Assembly: GCA_937942355.1 (NCBI GenBank) | Contig: CALDEW010000071.1 | Location: 1-37,572 of the forward strand | Length of the DNA stretch: 37,572 bases | Direction: 5' to 3' | Source of the DNA: an uncultured Pirellulaceae bacterium | GTDB taxonomy: Bacteria; Planctomycetota; Planctomycetia; Pirellulales; Pirellulaceae | Shown here: positions 9,075 to 19,064 of the stretch, piece by piece | Layout: every line of letters starts with the position of its first letter | How positions within the stretch are numbered: the stretch's first letter is position 1 | The notes under the pieces: generated by a model | The model's database searches: none | Told to the model about the DNA's origin: nothing | What the model saw: only the letters and a program-made list of their open reading frames with translations | Translations under genes and position numbers: made by a program

Positions 9075-12000
9075 ATGACCAAGCGCACACCCGCCAACAA
9101 CCCCACATCCCGTCGAGCAAAGAAACAAAGTCTTAAACAAGCGCGACCTGCGGCTCGCCGACGTACAGGTGGCTTGCAATACCAAACGCTTGAGCAACGC
9201 TTGCCGCTGGATGCCAGTGCAGCTTTCGCAGGAGGCGTACTGAGCCTCAGCAATTTCACCGGGAACGATCTAGAGGTCAGTTTCGACCAAAACTCAGCAG
9301 AACTTACCATCACGCTGGGCGGCGATGAAAATTGGCGTCAAGATCCAGGCGGAGTATCTTTCCCTGAGGCCGATGAGGGTCTTGGAAATGTGCTAGTAGC
9401 CACCGGTGTAACCAGCCTGTTCATCGACTCAAACCAAGGTTTCGATGCCGATCTCGATATTCGCGGACTCTCCCTCACCTCGTTGTCAGTCAGCAATGGC
9501 GGTGATATTGACATCACTTCCGACGGATTCACAGCGATCAATACCGAACTCGAATCCACCGGTGGGAATATCGAACAGAATGGCGGGGGCGCCAGTTTCG
9601 GCAACCTAAGATTCCTGTCTCGAGGAGACACTACCTTTAACAATTACACGGCGACTTCATTTGGCGGCTTCGTCCAAGGAGACTTGAACATCATTTCCGA
9701 TGGGAATGAGGATGTATTGATCGATCTTTTCTCCGATGAAAATGTCGCCCTTCCGCTGGATCCTAATTTCTTTGGCGGCGGAGTAGGTTTATCCGTCGGG
9801 GGCAATGCGAACATCCAGTCGAATTCAGGAAGTATTCGCCAAACACTAGAGTCGTCCATCATAAACGGGGGAACGTTCAACGCTTCGGCTGTGGTTGTAA
9901 TTGAAGAAGATCCGGACACCGGAGAGGTATCCGGAACGAGCCTTGATTTTAGCCATCCTGGTAACAACTTTGAGACAGTTAATGTTGAAAGTCGTAGCGG
10001 AGATCAGTTTGTTTCAGTCCTTGTTTTCGACGCAAATGATTTTCAAGTACAAAACGCGAGCTCAGAGACGATTACACACTTGGCAGCGGGACGTGGTAAC
10101 GCAGGAAATCCAGTACGAAACGAAGTCACTAACATTTTGACACCGTTAAATGGCACCTTGACAGTGTCAAATCGGATAGAAAGTACCAATGTCGTCCTCC
10201 AAGCCAGTGATGGAGTCACACAGAATGACGGCAGCCTTATCAAGGTTGACCTGTTGCAGCTTGGTGGTGCAGAGATTTCCGAAGGCAGCGGTGACTTCAT
10301 TTTCAATGGAACGATTGAAGGCCCTGATCCAGATGCGCCGGGGGAGCTGGAAGAGTTCACCTTCGCGGCGCGGGTGCGAGGTAATCTCGACTTCAACACG
10401 ACCTCCGAAATTACACTCGTCAGCGAACCGCTTTCCTACCCGCCAGACGAAATCGATCCGCTTTCTGGAGCAGAGGTGGGACGCCCGGATGAGTTATTTG
10501 AAAGCTCTTGGGTAGATGGAAACGCACGTATCAACGCGAACCGGATCGACTTCGATGTTGATTTTGAAACTACCAAGTTTGTCTTGACGGTTGAGGCGGA
10601 TGTAATCCAAGACGTCGGCACTTCCGTGGTAACGGATCAGTTATACATTACGGGAAAGGAAATTGATCTCAGCAACGACACCAACGACACAGGTCAGCTT
10701 GCCGCCCACGCTTTCGGAGACGAATCTTTTTTCCGTTACAGTGACGTCGGCACATTTCGGATCGTCAGCCTTGACGGCAGTATCGAAGGTGCCAGCGCAG
10801 ACATAATGGATCCTGTTTTGATAAGCGGGTTATCAACCGAGCGATTGCCTAACATCGGAATTGGTGTAGAAAGTTTCATCGACATCAGTACAGGTTTGGG
10901 TGGCCCGGTGGATAATCCTCGTGTTGGTGTTCCGCCGGTAATACTGGACAACGTCGAGACATTCGAAGTCATTCGCGATGACAACATCGCTCAATTTCAA
11001 ACCGACGAATTTGGTGAAAACGGCCGAGGGGTCTTTTTTGTTGAATACATTTACGATGGAGTTTCACCATTTCAATTCATCGCTCAGGCGATTGACGAAA
11101 TGGGGGCACCCTCTGATGATTTCGACCCCGAACTGGCTCTCTACGATGAAGTTGGAAATCTTGTCTTCGTGTCGGATGACCCGTCTTTGAGTTTGAATTC
11201 AAGCATCAGCAATGAAGATATCATTGGCGGCCTGGCTCCTGGACGCTACTACCTCGCCAGTGCAGCTTTCAGTGCCACCTTCGGTGACGACTTTGACGTG
11301 CAGACGGAATTCGACGATGGCACTCCAGAACAGCCAACGGGAACACTTTTTATCACTTTAGATTCTCCCAGCGACAATCCCGATGAACCCTACGAAGAAC
11401 TGTTGGATCGTTTAGAGTCCTTCACTGCTCCCGAGGTCCGTCGAAGTTTCTTTCAGGACGACGATGCACCCATCGATACTGAGAAGCTATTCGTGACAGT
11501 ACTGGAAGACGGTTCGATTAATTTCACCAGTCCATTAAACCAAATTGACGAACTGTGCATTTTTGAAACAGACGATTTCGTTTTCCACTCGTCTTCTACA
11601 ATCAACATCGACACCCTCAACGCTGACGGCGACGTTCTGTTGACTGCCCCAGGTGAGATCATCGTCAATAACCTGACATCTGAAGGGGATGTGGAAATCA
11701 CTACGCCCGAAAGAGTATTAGGGGAAAACCTGAGCGCTGCTGGTGACTTCAATATTTCGGGAGATCTCGTTAATCTTTCTGAGGTAACCTCAGGCGGCGA
11801 AGTTGCGATCACTGCCACAAGTACAGCTTTGTTAACGGAATTCGATGTGACCGAAAGTATCGCGGTTGCATCCAGCAGTGACGATATCGTCGTCGATGGC
11901 GTTCGTGCCCAGGGCGACGTTAGTTTGGCGGCGGCGGATGATGTTCGAGTTGCCAGCCCCAACGGAATTCGTCGTTTGCAAGCTGAGAACCTGCTACTTT

Positions 12001-13253
12001 TTGTAGACAACGTCAACAATGACAACTTTAATGGAGCGTTCTTGTTCACCGATGTTGACTCAATCACATCTCGTATTGAACGCGGGGGCCAGATCTTCGT
12101 TAACGAACAGTCGGATGTTGATTTAGAACTAATAACTATCAGAGGCCCAATTTCGCTGCAAGCCAATGGGAACATTACGGGCAATGCAAACGTCACCTTG
12201 CCAGGTCACGACATCACACTGATTGCTCGCGGTGATGGAGCGGACATTGATGTTGAATCGGTTACGGTACAAGGCAGTAACGACAATGTGCGGTTGTTTG
12301 CCGGTGATGATATCACGGCTAATGTTCAAGCTGGAAACTTACAGGCTCAAGCATTAAATTCGGTTGAAGATCAAGATGTTTCCGTACTGCTTAACACGAC
12401 CGTAAGGACTCTCAATGTTAGCGCCGGAGTAATGTCCGACCCAGAAGCCAATCGTGGTGACATCATTGTCACCGAGTCCAACCCCTTGATCCTGACGCGT
12501 GCGGTCGCCGCGCATGGGACAATCTCTGTTTCTGCTGACGGAAATGTTACAACCGGCAATGTTCAATCCAATAGAATTTCCTCCGGTAATGCGATCGAAC
12601 TTAACGCCAACGGAATTAATTCTGATCTTTTGACCTCGCGTGTTGTCGTAAGAGACGGTACAGGCGGAGTTTTGTTAACCGCTGGCGATGACATCGTTGA
12701 TGGCAACGTTAACGACCGGTTAGCCGTTGTCGCACACAGAGTCACGTTCCAAGCTGGAAACAACACAATCGACACATTCAATGGAGTGATTGGTCATACA
12801 TTCGCTAAGGAAATTTCTGTGACCACCAACAGCAGTGCCGAGGCTGGTGTCTTCTTGTTCAACACAGGTAACGCCACGATCAACAACACGACGATAACGA
12901 ATGGCCAATTCAGTTTGACCAACAGGAGTGGTGCCGTTCGAATCGACGATATTTCGATCCTTTCGGATCGGCTTAGCAATCGCGTCTTTGTGAAAACCAG
13001 CGGAACTGGTGGCGACATACTGGTTGGAGACATTGATGCCGGCCGCAACGGCATTATCACCCTCGACTCCGCCGACGATGTGCTGGATACGGACTTGCTG
13101 GACGATCTGTTCACCCGCGGCGAGGTATTGAATGTCATCTCTCGCAACAATAAAGCGGACAGCTTCGACGGTATCATTCTAAATATCGACGTGGATGCAT
13201 TGTCTGACCGGGCACTCAATGGTGGAGAAACATTCGTGCGACGACAAAGCTAA
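9075..13253 (+). CDS. Giant adhesin-like surface protein with LEPR-xLL-like N-terminus and beta-helix-like repeats
   Basis: N-terminal basic region then 'YQTLEQRLPLDASAA'. Long N/D/G/S/T/V-rich repetitive body ('ADDVRVASPNGI', 'NGNITGNANVTLPGHDITLIARGDGADIDVESVTVQGSNDNVRLFAGDDI'). Confidence 0.85.
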   Translation: MTKRTPANNPTSRRAKKQSLKQARPAARRRTGGLQYQTLEQRLPLDASAAFAGGVLSLSNFTGNDLEVSFDQNSAELTITLGGDENWRQDPGGVSFPEADEGLGNVLVATGVTSLFIDSNQGFDADLDIRGLSLTSLSVSNGGDIDITSDGFTAINTELESTGGNIEQNGGGASFGNLRFLSRGDTTFNNYTATSFGGFVQGDLNIISDGNEDVLIDLFSDENVALPLDPNFFGGGVGLSVGGNANIQSNSGSIRQTLESSIINGGTFNASAVVVIEEDPDTGEVSGTSLDFSHPGNNFETVNVESRSGDQFVSVLVFDANDFQVQNASSETITHLAAGRGNAGNPVRNEVTNILTPLNGTLTVSNRIESTNVVLQASDGVTQNDGSLIKVDLLQLGGAEISEGSGDFIFNGTIEGPDPDAPGELEEFTFAARVRGNLDFNTTSEITLVSEPLSYPPDEIDPLSGAEVGRPDELFESSWVDGNARINANRIDFDVDFETTKFVLTVEADVIQDVGTSVVTDQLYITGKEIDLSNDTNDTGQLAAHAFGDESFFRYSDVGTFRIVSLDGSIEGASADIMDPVLISGLSTERLPNIGIGVESFIDISTGLGGPVDNPRVGVPPVILDNVETFEVIRDDNIAQFQTDEFGENGRGVFFVEYIYDGVSPFQFIAQAIDEMGAPSDDFDPELALYDEVGNLVFVSDDPSLSLNSSISNEDIIGGLAPGRYYLASAAFSATFGDDFDVQTEFDDGTPEQPTGTLFITLDSPSDNPDEPYEELLDRLESFTAPEVRRSFFQDDDAPIDTEKLFVTVLEDGSINFTSPLNQIDELCIFETDDFVFHSSSTINIDTLNADGDVLLTAPGEIIVNNLTSEGDVEITTPERVLGENLSAAGDFNISGDLVNLSEVTSGGEVAITATSTALLTEFDVTESIAVASSSDDIVVDGVRAQGDVSLAAADDVRVASPNGIRRLQAENLLLFVDNVNNDNFNGAFLFTDVDSITSRIERGGQIFVNEQSDVDLELITIRGPISLQANGNITGNANVTLPGHDITLIARGDGADIDVESVTVQGSNDNVRLFAGDDITANVQAGNLQAQALNSVEDQDVSVLLNTTVRTLNVSAGVMSDPEANRGDIIVTESNPLILTRAVAAHGTISVSADGNVTTGNVQSNRISSGNAIELNANGINSDLLTSRVVVRDGTGGVLLTAGDDIVDGNVNDRLAVVAHRVTFQAGNNTIDTFNGVIGHTFAKEISVTTNSSAEAGVFLFNTGNATINNTTITNGQFSLTNRSGAVRIDDISILSDRLSNRVFVKTSGTGGDILVGDIDAGRNGIITLDSADDVLDTDLLDDLFTRGEVLNVISRNNKADSFDGIILNIDVDALSDRALNGGETFVRRQS

Positions 13254-13281
13254 AACGCTGAACGAAGAAGCAATGAGTAAC

Positions 13282-13318
13282 AATGCCGCTGAGACATTTG
13301 TCACAGCGGCATTTTTTT
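13282..13318 (+). terminator. Rho-independent terminator after the giant adhesin gene
   Basis: AATGCCGCTG (13282-13291) / CAGCGGCATT (13304-13313), followed by a 7-T tract. Confidence 0.85.
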
Positions 13319-13331
13319 ACAGGTATCGAAT

Positions 13332-13380
13332 CGGCAGAATTGAGCAGATTATTCTGCCGTTGGCGGTAGTTGTTCCGCCA
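13332..13380. other. Two further hairpins downstream of the terminator
   Basis: CGGCAGAAT (13332-13340)/ATTCTGCCG (13351-13359); TGGCGG (13361-13366)/CCGCCA (13375-13380). Confidence 0.45.
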
Positions 13381-13498
13381 TTGGCTTGTTAGTCTTAAGG
13401 ATGTCGATACCGCTTGTTGCTTCCGCGATTCCTTGTCATCGTAGTTAAGAAGCTGAAAGCAAACCATTGTCCAACGTACAAATTTAACTGAGGAAATC

Positions 13499-14995
13499 AT
13501 GTCAAAACCAACCTCTGAAACATCAAACCGCAGAGATTTCATTAAAGGTAGTGCCAAGCTTGGAGCTGCGGGTGCAATCGGCGCTGGATGGACGTTTGCC
13601 TCAACCGCAAACGCGGACGCCCAGCCGGATGCCAACAGCAAATTCCGAATCGGATTCATCGGCCCAGGTGGACGAGGTTTCGGCGCACACGTCAAGACAT
13701 TGGCTAAGTTACAGGTCGAAGGACAGCCGATTAAACTTGTTTCGGTGTGTGATGTTTACAACAAACACGTAGATCGGGCGGCAGATTACATTAAGGAACA
13801 GACGGGCAACGCCCCCAGCAAATACGTTGACTATCTGGAGATGATTGAGAAAGAGGATCTCGACGCAGTTTGCATCGGCACGCCAGACCATTGGCATCAC
13901 AAACAGGTCATCGACTCGCTCAACAGTGGACTTCATGTGTACTGCGAAAAACCGATGACCAAAACAGTAGAAGAAGCCATCAGTGTGCTCAAAACATGGC
14001 GTGAATCTGGCAAAGTGATGCAGGTCGGCGTTCAATCGACCAGTCTCCCTTTGTGGCCCCAGGTCAACGAACTGTTATGCTCCGGGAAACTTGGGAAGGT
14101 CTTAATGTACCAAACCGAGTACTTCAGAAATTCTTCGATGGGGCAGTGGCGATACTACGGACTTGAAGAAGAGATGACGCCTCAGAACATTGACTGGAAG
14201 CGTTGGCTTGGCGTCGACGAGGGGCTATCGGAATACGAAGATTTCGATCGCGAGGTCTTTGCGCAGTGGCGGCGTTTCTGGGCTTTTGGTTCTGGGATGT
14301 TCACCGATCTGTTTGTGCATCGGACGACTTCGATGCTCAAAGCCACTGGGCTTAAGTTTCCAAGCCGCGTGGTTGGCGCGGGCGGGATTTTTCTTGAGTA
14401 CGACGGACGGGGTGTTCCTGACGTCGCGACCGTGGTCGCCGATTTTAAGGAAGGCGTGCAAGGACTGGTCACCGCTACGATGGCCGCGCAGGCAACACCG
14501 ATCAAGCAGGTCATTCGAGGACACAACGGTTCGCTTGTGTTCGGCAACGGCGAAGGCTTTGACAGCTTTGATTTCCTCCCCGAGCGGCCGCAAGTAACAC
14601 TGGACAGCAATCTCAAGGAAGAGAAAATCATGACGGAGAAAGTAGAAGACACAACTTATGCGCACTTCAAAAATTGGATCGATGCCATGGTCGCCGGTGA
14701 TCCAGCAATTTGTAATAACGACCCTGAACTCGGAGCGGCCGCGATCACTAACGTCATCTTGGGCGCTCAAAGTTATCGGACCGGCAAAGCGTATTTCTTT
14801 GACGATGAAACCTACACCGTCCATGATGCCGATTCTTCATGGGCCAAGGGTTGGGAAAAGATGTCAAAGGAACGCTCAAAGCCAAAGCATATCCCAGGCT
14901 GGAAAGGCGGCGACAAGGGCAGCGTTCTTGCCGAGCCAGACTACATGAAGCTTGCCGGACCTTGGGTCGACGGCAAACCACCACGTAGCAATTAG
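13499..14995 (+). CDS. Gfo/Idh/MocA family oxidoreductase with Tat-like signal
   Basis: 'SNRRDFIKGSAKLGAAGAIGAGWTFASTANADA' Tat-like leader; Rossmann region 'FRIGFIGPGGRG'; 'GLHVYCEKPMTKTVEEA' is the family EKP motif. Confidence 0.93.
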   Translation: MSKPTSETSNRRDFIKGSAKLGAAGAIGAGWTFASTANADAQPDANSKFRIGFIGPGGRGFGAHVKTLAKLQVEGQPIKLVSVCDVYNKHVDRAADYIKEQTGNAPSKYVDYLEMIEKEDLDAVCIGTPDHWHHKQVIDSLNSGLHVYCEKPMTKTVEEAISVLKTWRESGKVMQVGVQSTSLPLWPQVNELLCSGKLGKVLMYQTEYFRNSSMGQWRYYGLEEEMTPQNIDWKRWLGVDEGLSEYEDFDREVFAQWRRFWAFGSGMFTDLFVHRTTSMLKATGLKFPSRVVGAGGIFLEYDGRGVPDVATVVADFKEGVQGLVTATMAAQATPIKQVIRGHNGSLVFGNGEGFDSFDFLPERPQVTLDSNLKEEKIMTEKVEDTTYAHFKNWIDAMVAGDPAICNNDPELGAAAITNVILGAQSYRTGKAYFFDDETYTVHDADSSWAKGWEKMSKERSKPKHIPGWKGGDKGSVLAEPDYMKLAGPWVDGKPPRSN

Positions 14996-15025
14996 AGAAA
15001 TACAACCAATAAAGTAATTGATCGC

Positions 15026-17077
15026 TTACCAGATCTTGATCCGCTCGTCCTCGGGCTTGTACAGCCGATCACCGGGCTGAACATCGAACGCGTCATAAAA
15101 AGCGTCGATGTTCATCACCGGCCCATTGGTACGAAACTGAGATGGCGAGTGTGGATCGGTCAGCAGTCGCTTCAGCATTTCGGCTTCACGATACTTGCGT
15201 TGCCAAACGCGACTCCAGCCGACAAAGAACAGCTGTTCGGGAGTCCAGTCTGCAATTTTGTCCTCAGGTAAATTCTCATACGCCATCGCCTTATACGCGA
15301 TCGCCAGCCCCGACAGGTCCGCAATGTTTTCGCCAAGGGTGAATTTTCCGTTGACATTCTTACCCGGCAAAGGCTGATAGGCGTTGTACTGATCGACCAA
15401 TTTCTCCGTGAGTTGCTTGAACGTTTTTTCGTCCTCTTTCGTCCACCAATTATTCAGATTCCCATCGCCATCGTACTGGCTGCCTTGATCATCGAACGCA
15501 TGGCTGATTTCATGACCAATCACGGCTCCAATCCCGCCGTAGTTAAGCGCTGCGGGAGCATCAGCGTCAAAGAAGGGCGATTGTAGAATCGCCGCCGGAA
15601 AAACGATCTCGTTCTTGGTCGGACTGTAATAAGCGTTGACCGTTTGCGGCGTCATGCCCCATTCTTCCCGGTCAATCGGTTGCCCAAGTTTTTCAACCAT
15701 GCGTCGAAACTCGACTTGGTTTGATCGCAATACGTTGCCGAACAAATCCTCGGGATCAACCGTTAAGCCTGAATAGTCACGCCAAGCCTTCGTGTAACCA
15801 ATCTTCGTACGAATTTTTTTTAGTTTCTCACGGGCCTTCACTTTTGTTTCGTCGGACATCCAAGTCAATTCGTCGATCGAATCATTGAAGGCCCTGATTA
15901 GATTCCCAACCAGCGCATCCATCTTGGCCTTCGCCTCCGGTTTGAAATGCTTGGCAACATACAGCTTGCCCACGGCGTCACCGAGGGCACCGAATCCGCC
16001 ACGTCCAGCCACAAGGTCGACACCGCGTTCCCATCGAGGTTTCTGCTGTTGAACATCGGCCAAAGCTTTCTTGAAAAAGTCAAATCCCGCATCGACATAG
16101 TCCTGCGAAAGATACTCTTCGTTGGCATCGATAAATTTGAATTTGAGATACGCTTTCCAGTCCTCCAGCGGTGTCTCGGTAAGCATCTGGTTGAGCGTTT
16201 CAAAGAAGCTGGGTGTGTTGACGATGACGTACTCAGGCGATTTGATTTCAATCGTTTGAAAGACTGCTTTAAAATCAATCTCAGGCGTCAGCTCACTCAA
16301 CTCCTCGATTGAAAACTTGTTGTAACGCTCATTTGCATTGCGAATACGAACGCGTGTCCAACTCGCTTCGGCCAACTGTGCTTCGATGGCCAGCACCTTG
16401 TCGGACGGAGATTCCGGTTGTTGAATTTCGCTCAGCTTGAAAACCGTGTCGATATAGTCTAAGAACTTGATCTGATTCTCTAACGTTTTGCGGTCGTGTT
16501 TCAGGTAGTAATCGCGATCCGGCATAGTCGTGCCATTTTGCACTAAATGCACTGCGTACACCGTGCTGTTTTTTGCGTCTTGGGAAACGTACATGCCCAG
16601 CGGAACATCAATGCCGATCGTCATCAAATAGGCCATGTGTTTGACAAGCCCAGGCACGTCTTCAATCGCGTCGATCGCTGCCAGCTCTGCCGTGAGCGGT
16701 TCATTGCCCAGTTTGTTGGCGCGATCTACGTCCATAAAACTTTTGTAAAAGTCGCCAACCTTTTGAGCATCGGAACCAGTTTCATGCTGCTGATTGGCCA
16801 ATTGCTTGATCATTTCGTTACAGCGTTCCTGCGATAGATCAGCCAAGGCAGTAAAAGATCCATAGTTGGACTTGTCCGCAGGTATTTCAGTCTGCTGAAG
16901 CCACTTCCCGTTGACGTGTTCAAACAGATCGTCTTGGGGACGCACTGATTCATCAAAATGCGACCGCTCCACCGGAGATTCCCCTGAGGGAGGTGCTTGA
17001 GCGAAAGAAAAAGGGGAGCATAGCAGGGCAAAAAGCAGCACCATACAACCGGTGCCAAAAGTAGAACGCTTCGTCAT
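15026..17077 (-). CDS. M13 family (neprilysin/PepO-like) zinc metallopeptidase, secreted
   Basis: 'VIGHEISHAFDDQGSQYDGDGN' (HExxH), 'ENIADLSGLAIAYKA', 'NAYYSPTKNEIVFPAAILQ'; N-terminal signal-like segment. Confidence 0.95.
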   Translation of the reverse strand: MTKRSTFGTGCMVLLFALLCSPFSFAQAPPSGESPVERSHFDESVRPQDDLFEHVNGKWLQQTEIPADKSNYGSFTALADLSQERCNEMIKQLANQQHETGSDAQKVGDFYKSFMDVDRANKLGNEPLTAELAAIDAIEDVPGLVKHMAYLMTIGIDVPLGMYVSQDAKNSTVYAVHLVQNGTTMPDRDYYLKHDRKTLENQIKFLDYIDTVFKLSEIQQPESPSDKVLAIEAQLAEASWTRVRIRNANERYNKFSIEELSELTPEIDFKAVFQTIEIKSPEYVIVNTPSFFETLNQMLTETPLEDWKAYLKFKFIDANEEYLSQDYVDAGFDFFKKALADVQQQKPRWERGVDLVAGRGGFGALGDAVGKLYVAKHFKPEAKAKMDALVGNLIRAFNDSIDELTWMSDETKVKAREKLKKIRTKIGYTKAWRDYSGLTVDPEDLFGNVLRSNQVEFRRMVEKLGQPIDREEWGMTPQTVNAYYSPTKNEIVFPAAILQSPFFDADAPAALNYGGIGAVIGHEISHAFDDQGSQYDGDGNLNNWWTKEDEKTFKQLTEKLVDQYNAYQPLPGKNVNGKFTLGENIADLSGLAIAYKAMAYENLPEDKIADWTPEQLFFVGWSRVWQRKYREAEMLKRLLTDPHSPSQFRTNGPVMNIDAFYDAFDVQPGDRLYKPEDERIKIW

Positions 17078-17226
17078 AATGTGGGTCCGTCAATCAAGAG
17101 ATTTGATACGCCCGGAATTTGGGCTGAGCCGTTAGCATATCAGATTTTGCAATCTCGATTGAAGTGCTGAATTCAAAAATGATTCGCCATTGGAGAAAAC
17201 AAGCCTCCCAAGAGCGCAATTTATAT

Positions 17227-17263
17227 TAGAAAGCGACCGTAACGCTAGAAAGCGACCGTAACG
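17227..17263. repeat. Tandem duplication of TAGAAAGCGACCGTAACG (two copies, period 19)
   Basis: Exact 18-nt copies at 17227-17244 and 17246-17263. Confidence 0.8.
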
Positions 17264-17280
17264 TTGGGCCAGCCGGACGC

Positions 17281-17982
17281 CTACGCGTCCTCTTCCATTT
17301 GATTCAGCTCTGCCTGTTGGGCTTCCCGCTCGGCAAGTTTCTTCTGCTGAAGCGCTTGATAGTGGGCTTCTGTTTCTCCATTGATGATCTTGTCTTCACC
17401 AACGGTTTGCTCAATGTGGAGTAGCATTTGATCGACAGAAGGCCGGTCAAATTTTAGATCATCCAGAACCATCCTCTTCGATCCGCCATCCGATTTGGCC
17501 GTCAGCGTAACCAGACCTTTCTTCTCCCAACGCTTTTTGTCAATTTCGACAATGTCTTTGATGTTCATTGAGTTGCCGCGTTTGTCGGATAAGACACCGT
17601 CCTTCAGCTCCACCCACTTCCCGATCGTCGTCAATCCAAGATAAAGGCACGCCAGTCCGATCGAAGAAAAGATTGCTCCAATGAAATAGTTGTAAAGCAA
17701 AAGGTTGTCAATTTCATCGTTGAGTTTCGGAACTTCTTCCGGCCATTCATTTTCGGCTGCGAGTGCTTGCCAGTTTGACTGCAGTTCACCGTCGGCGATC
17801 TCGGACTTGCCGTTCTCGTCCAGAGGGCCTTGCAGCAATTCGTAGGCGTCAGCCCTTTCACGTAATGCGGGGTAGGTTACCAATCCATCTTTCAGGTGCC
17901 ACGCTCCAAATGCTAACGCTGCAAGTCCAATGAGAAGGTATTTTAGCAAGAAGCCCCGATGAGCGTTGGCTTTGATATTCAT
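17281..17982 (-). CDS. Hypothetical membrane protein
   Basis: 233-aa ORF with hydrophobic segments 'GFLLKYLLIGLAALAFGAW' and 'YNYFIGAIFSSIGLACLYLGL' and a charged C-terminus. Confidence 0.75.
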   Translation of the reverse strand: MNIKANAHRGFLLKYLLIGLAALAFGAWHLKDGLVTYPALRERADAYELLQGPLDENGKSEIADGELQSNWQALAAENEWPEEVPKLNDEIDNLLLYNYFIGAIFSSIGLACLYLGLTTIGKWVELKDGVLSDKRGNSMNIKDIVEIDKKRWEKKGLVTLTAKSDGGSKRMVLDDLKFDRPSVDQMLLHIEQTVGEDKIINGETEAHYQALQQKKLAEREAQQAELNQMEEDA

Positions 17983-18420
17983 TGTGAGAACTGAGTTTGA
18001 AGTGAATGTTTACCTGAGCAAAAAATGGCCCAAAAGCTGCCGCCGGTCAGTATGCTTTCTAGCAGTTTTTCGGCCACTGCTAATGTTACTTTTTTTGGCA
18101 ATCCTGCCGAGGAAGAGCGTATTTTGGTTCTGCGTTGCGAAAAATATAAGGTCTGGAATTCGAAAAATCGTGGCTCCCGCGCTCATCTGGTCGCACCTTG
18201 CGTAAGGCCGGAATATCCTTCTTATCGACCAAGCTAGGACATGTTCCAAGGCCGTTGTCGTATCAGGAGGCTATTTTCGTTCAAAAACCGCAGACTAGGT
18301 AAGCGTTTTCCCCGCACGGGTGAAAAAATGGGGGATCCGGGGTGAGAAAATTCTGAAATTCGGGTTATGATAGGTGCTTCTGAGTCAATTTTTGAGTTTG
18401 AGTTTGAGAAAGTTTACGCT

Positions 18421-18870
18421 ATGGCACCTACAGAAATTACACGGGAACAGTGGGTTCAGGAAACGGAACGTCTCTGTCCCAGCGATAGAGCATACGACGC
18501 TTACGTTGCTCTGGAAGAAGAGATCGTCGAGCACACGGATCTTGATATCTCCTACACGTCAGTCTCCCGAGGGAAATCGGACTACGCCACGTTCTCTGGT
18601 TCGGCCGGTAAATGTGCCGTTGTTCAAATGTACAAAGGGCAGTGCCAACTGAATTGGCGTTGGAAAGGCACGATGGCGGGGCTGACTGAAGAAGCCAAAC
18701 AACAGATCGATGCAGCCTACGAAACGTTCCGGTCCACTCTCGACGGAAAAGAAGACAAGGGCTGGGAAACCGTAAAGGTGCTCCGGCTCGGCGAGGAAAA
18801 CGTCAGAGACGCCGTTATCAAGGTTTCAGAGGAATTGGTGGACGTTGTCAAAAATGTTGCCGCCAAGTAG
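18421..18870 (+). CDS. Hypothetical soluble protein
   Basis: ORF from ATG 18421 (MAPTEITREQWVQETERLCPSDRAYDAY...), followed by a strong terminator. The ORF track starts earlier at 18367. Confidence 0.7.
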   Translation: MAPTEITREQWVQETERLCPSDRAYDAYVALEEEIVEHTDLDISYTSVSRGKSDYATFSGSAGKCAVVQMYKGQCQLNWRWKGTMAGLTEEAKQQIDAAYETFRSTLDGKEDKGWETVKVLRLGEENVRDAVIKVSEELVDVVKNVAAK

Positions 18871-18907
18871 TCGGCCAACCGACAACTTCCGCATCACGAA
18901 AGCATCT

Positions 18908-18939
18908 AGAGCGAATTCTTTTGAATTCGCTCTTTTTTT
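18908..18939 (+). terminator. Rho-independent terminator
   Basis: GAGCGAATTC (18909-18918), TTTT loop, GAATTCGCTC (18923-18932), then a T run. Confidence 0.9.
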
Positions 18940-18969
18940 ACATTTTTAGGTAAAAGGTCGACTCTATCC

Positions 18970-19020
18970 AGGGGCGAAAAGACGCTAAAGTAGCAGGGGC
19001 ATCAGCAAAGCTACGGCCCC
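18970..19020 (+). other. Candidate structured leader upstream of inorganic pyrophosphatase
   Basis: GTAGC (18990-18994)/GCTAC (19010-19014), with loop GGGGC (18996-19000) complementary to downstream GCCCC (19016-19020). A second GGGGC at 18971-18975 could compete for the same partner. Confidence 0.3.
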
Positions 19021-19064
19021 AGTTCCACCCCCTACACGAACCTCCTATCTAAAATTGAGAAACC

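Noticed and set aside
11453-12196. 247-aa minus-strand ORF
   Set aside because: Antisense to the giant adhesin; Ser/Thr-rich composition typical of antisense frames; no motif.
14182-14824. Antisense ORFs over the Gfo/Idh/MocA gene
   Set aside because: The sense frame has clear family motifs; antisense frames do not.
18961-19030. Fluoride (crcB) riboswitch near ppa
   Set aside because: On the minus strand 'GCTGATGCCCCTGC' resembles part of the motif, but the orientation is wrong for ppa and the 5' half is absent.
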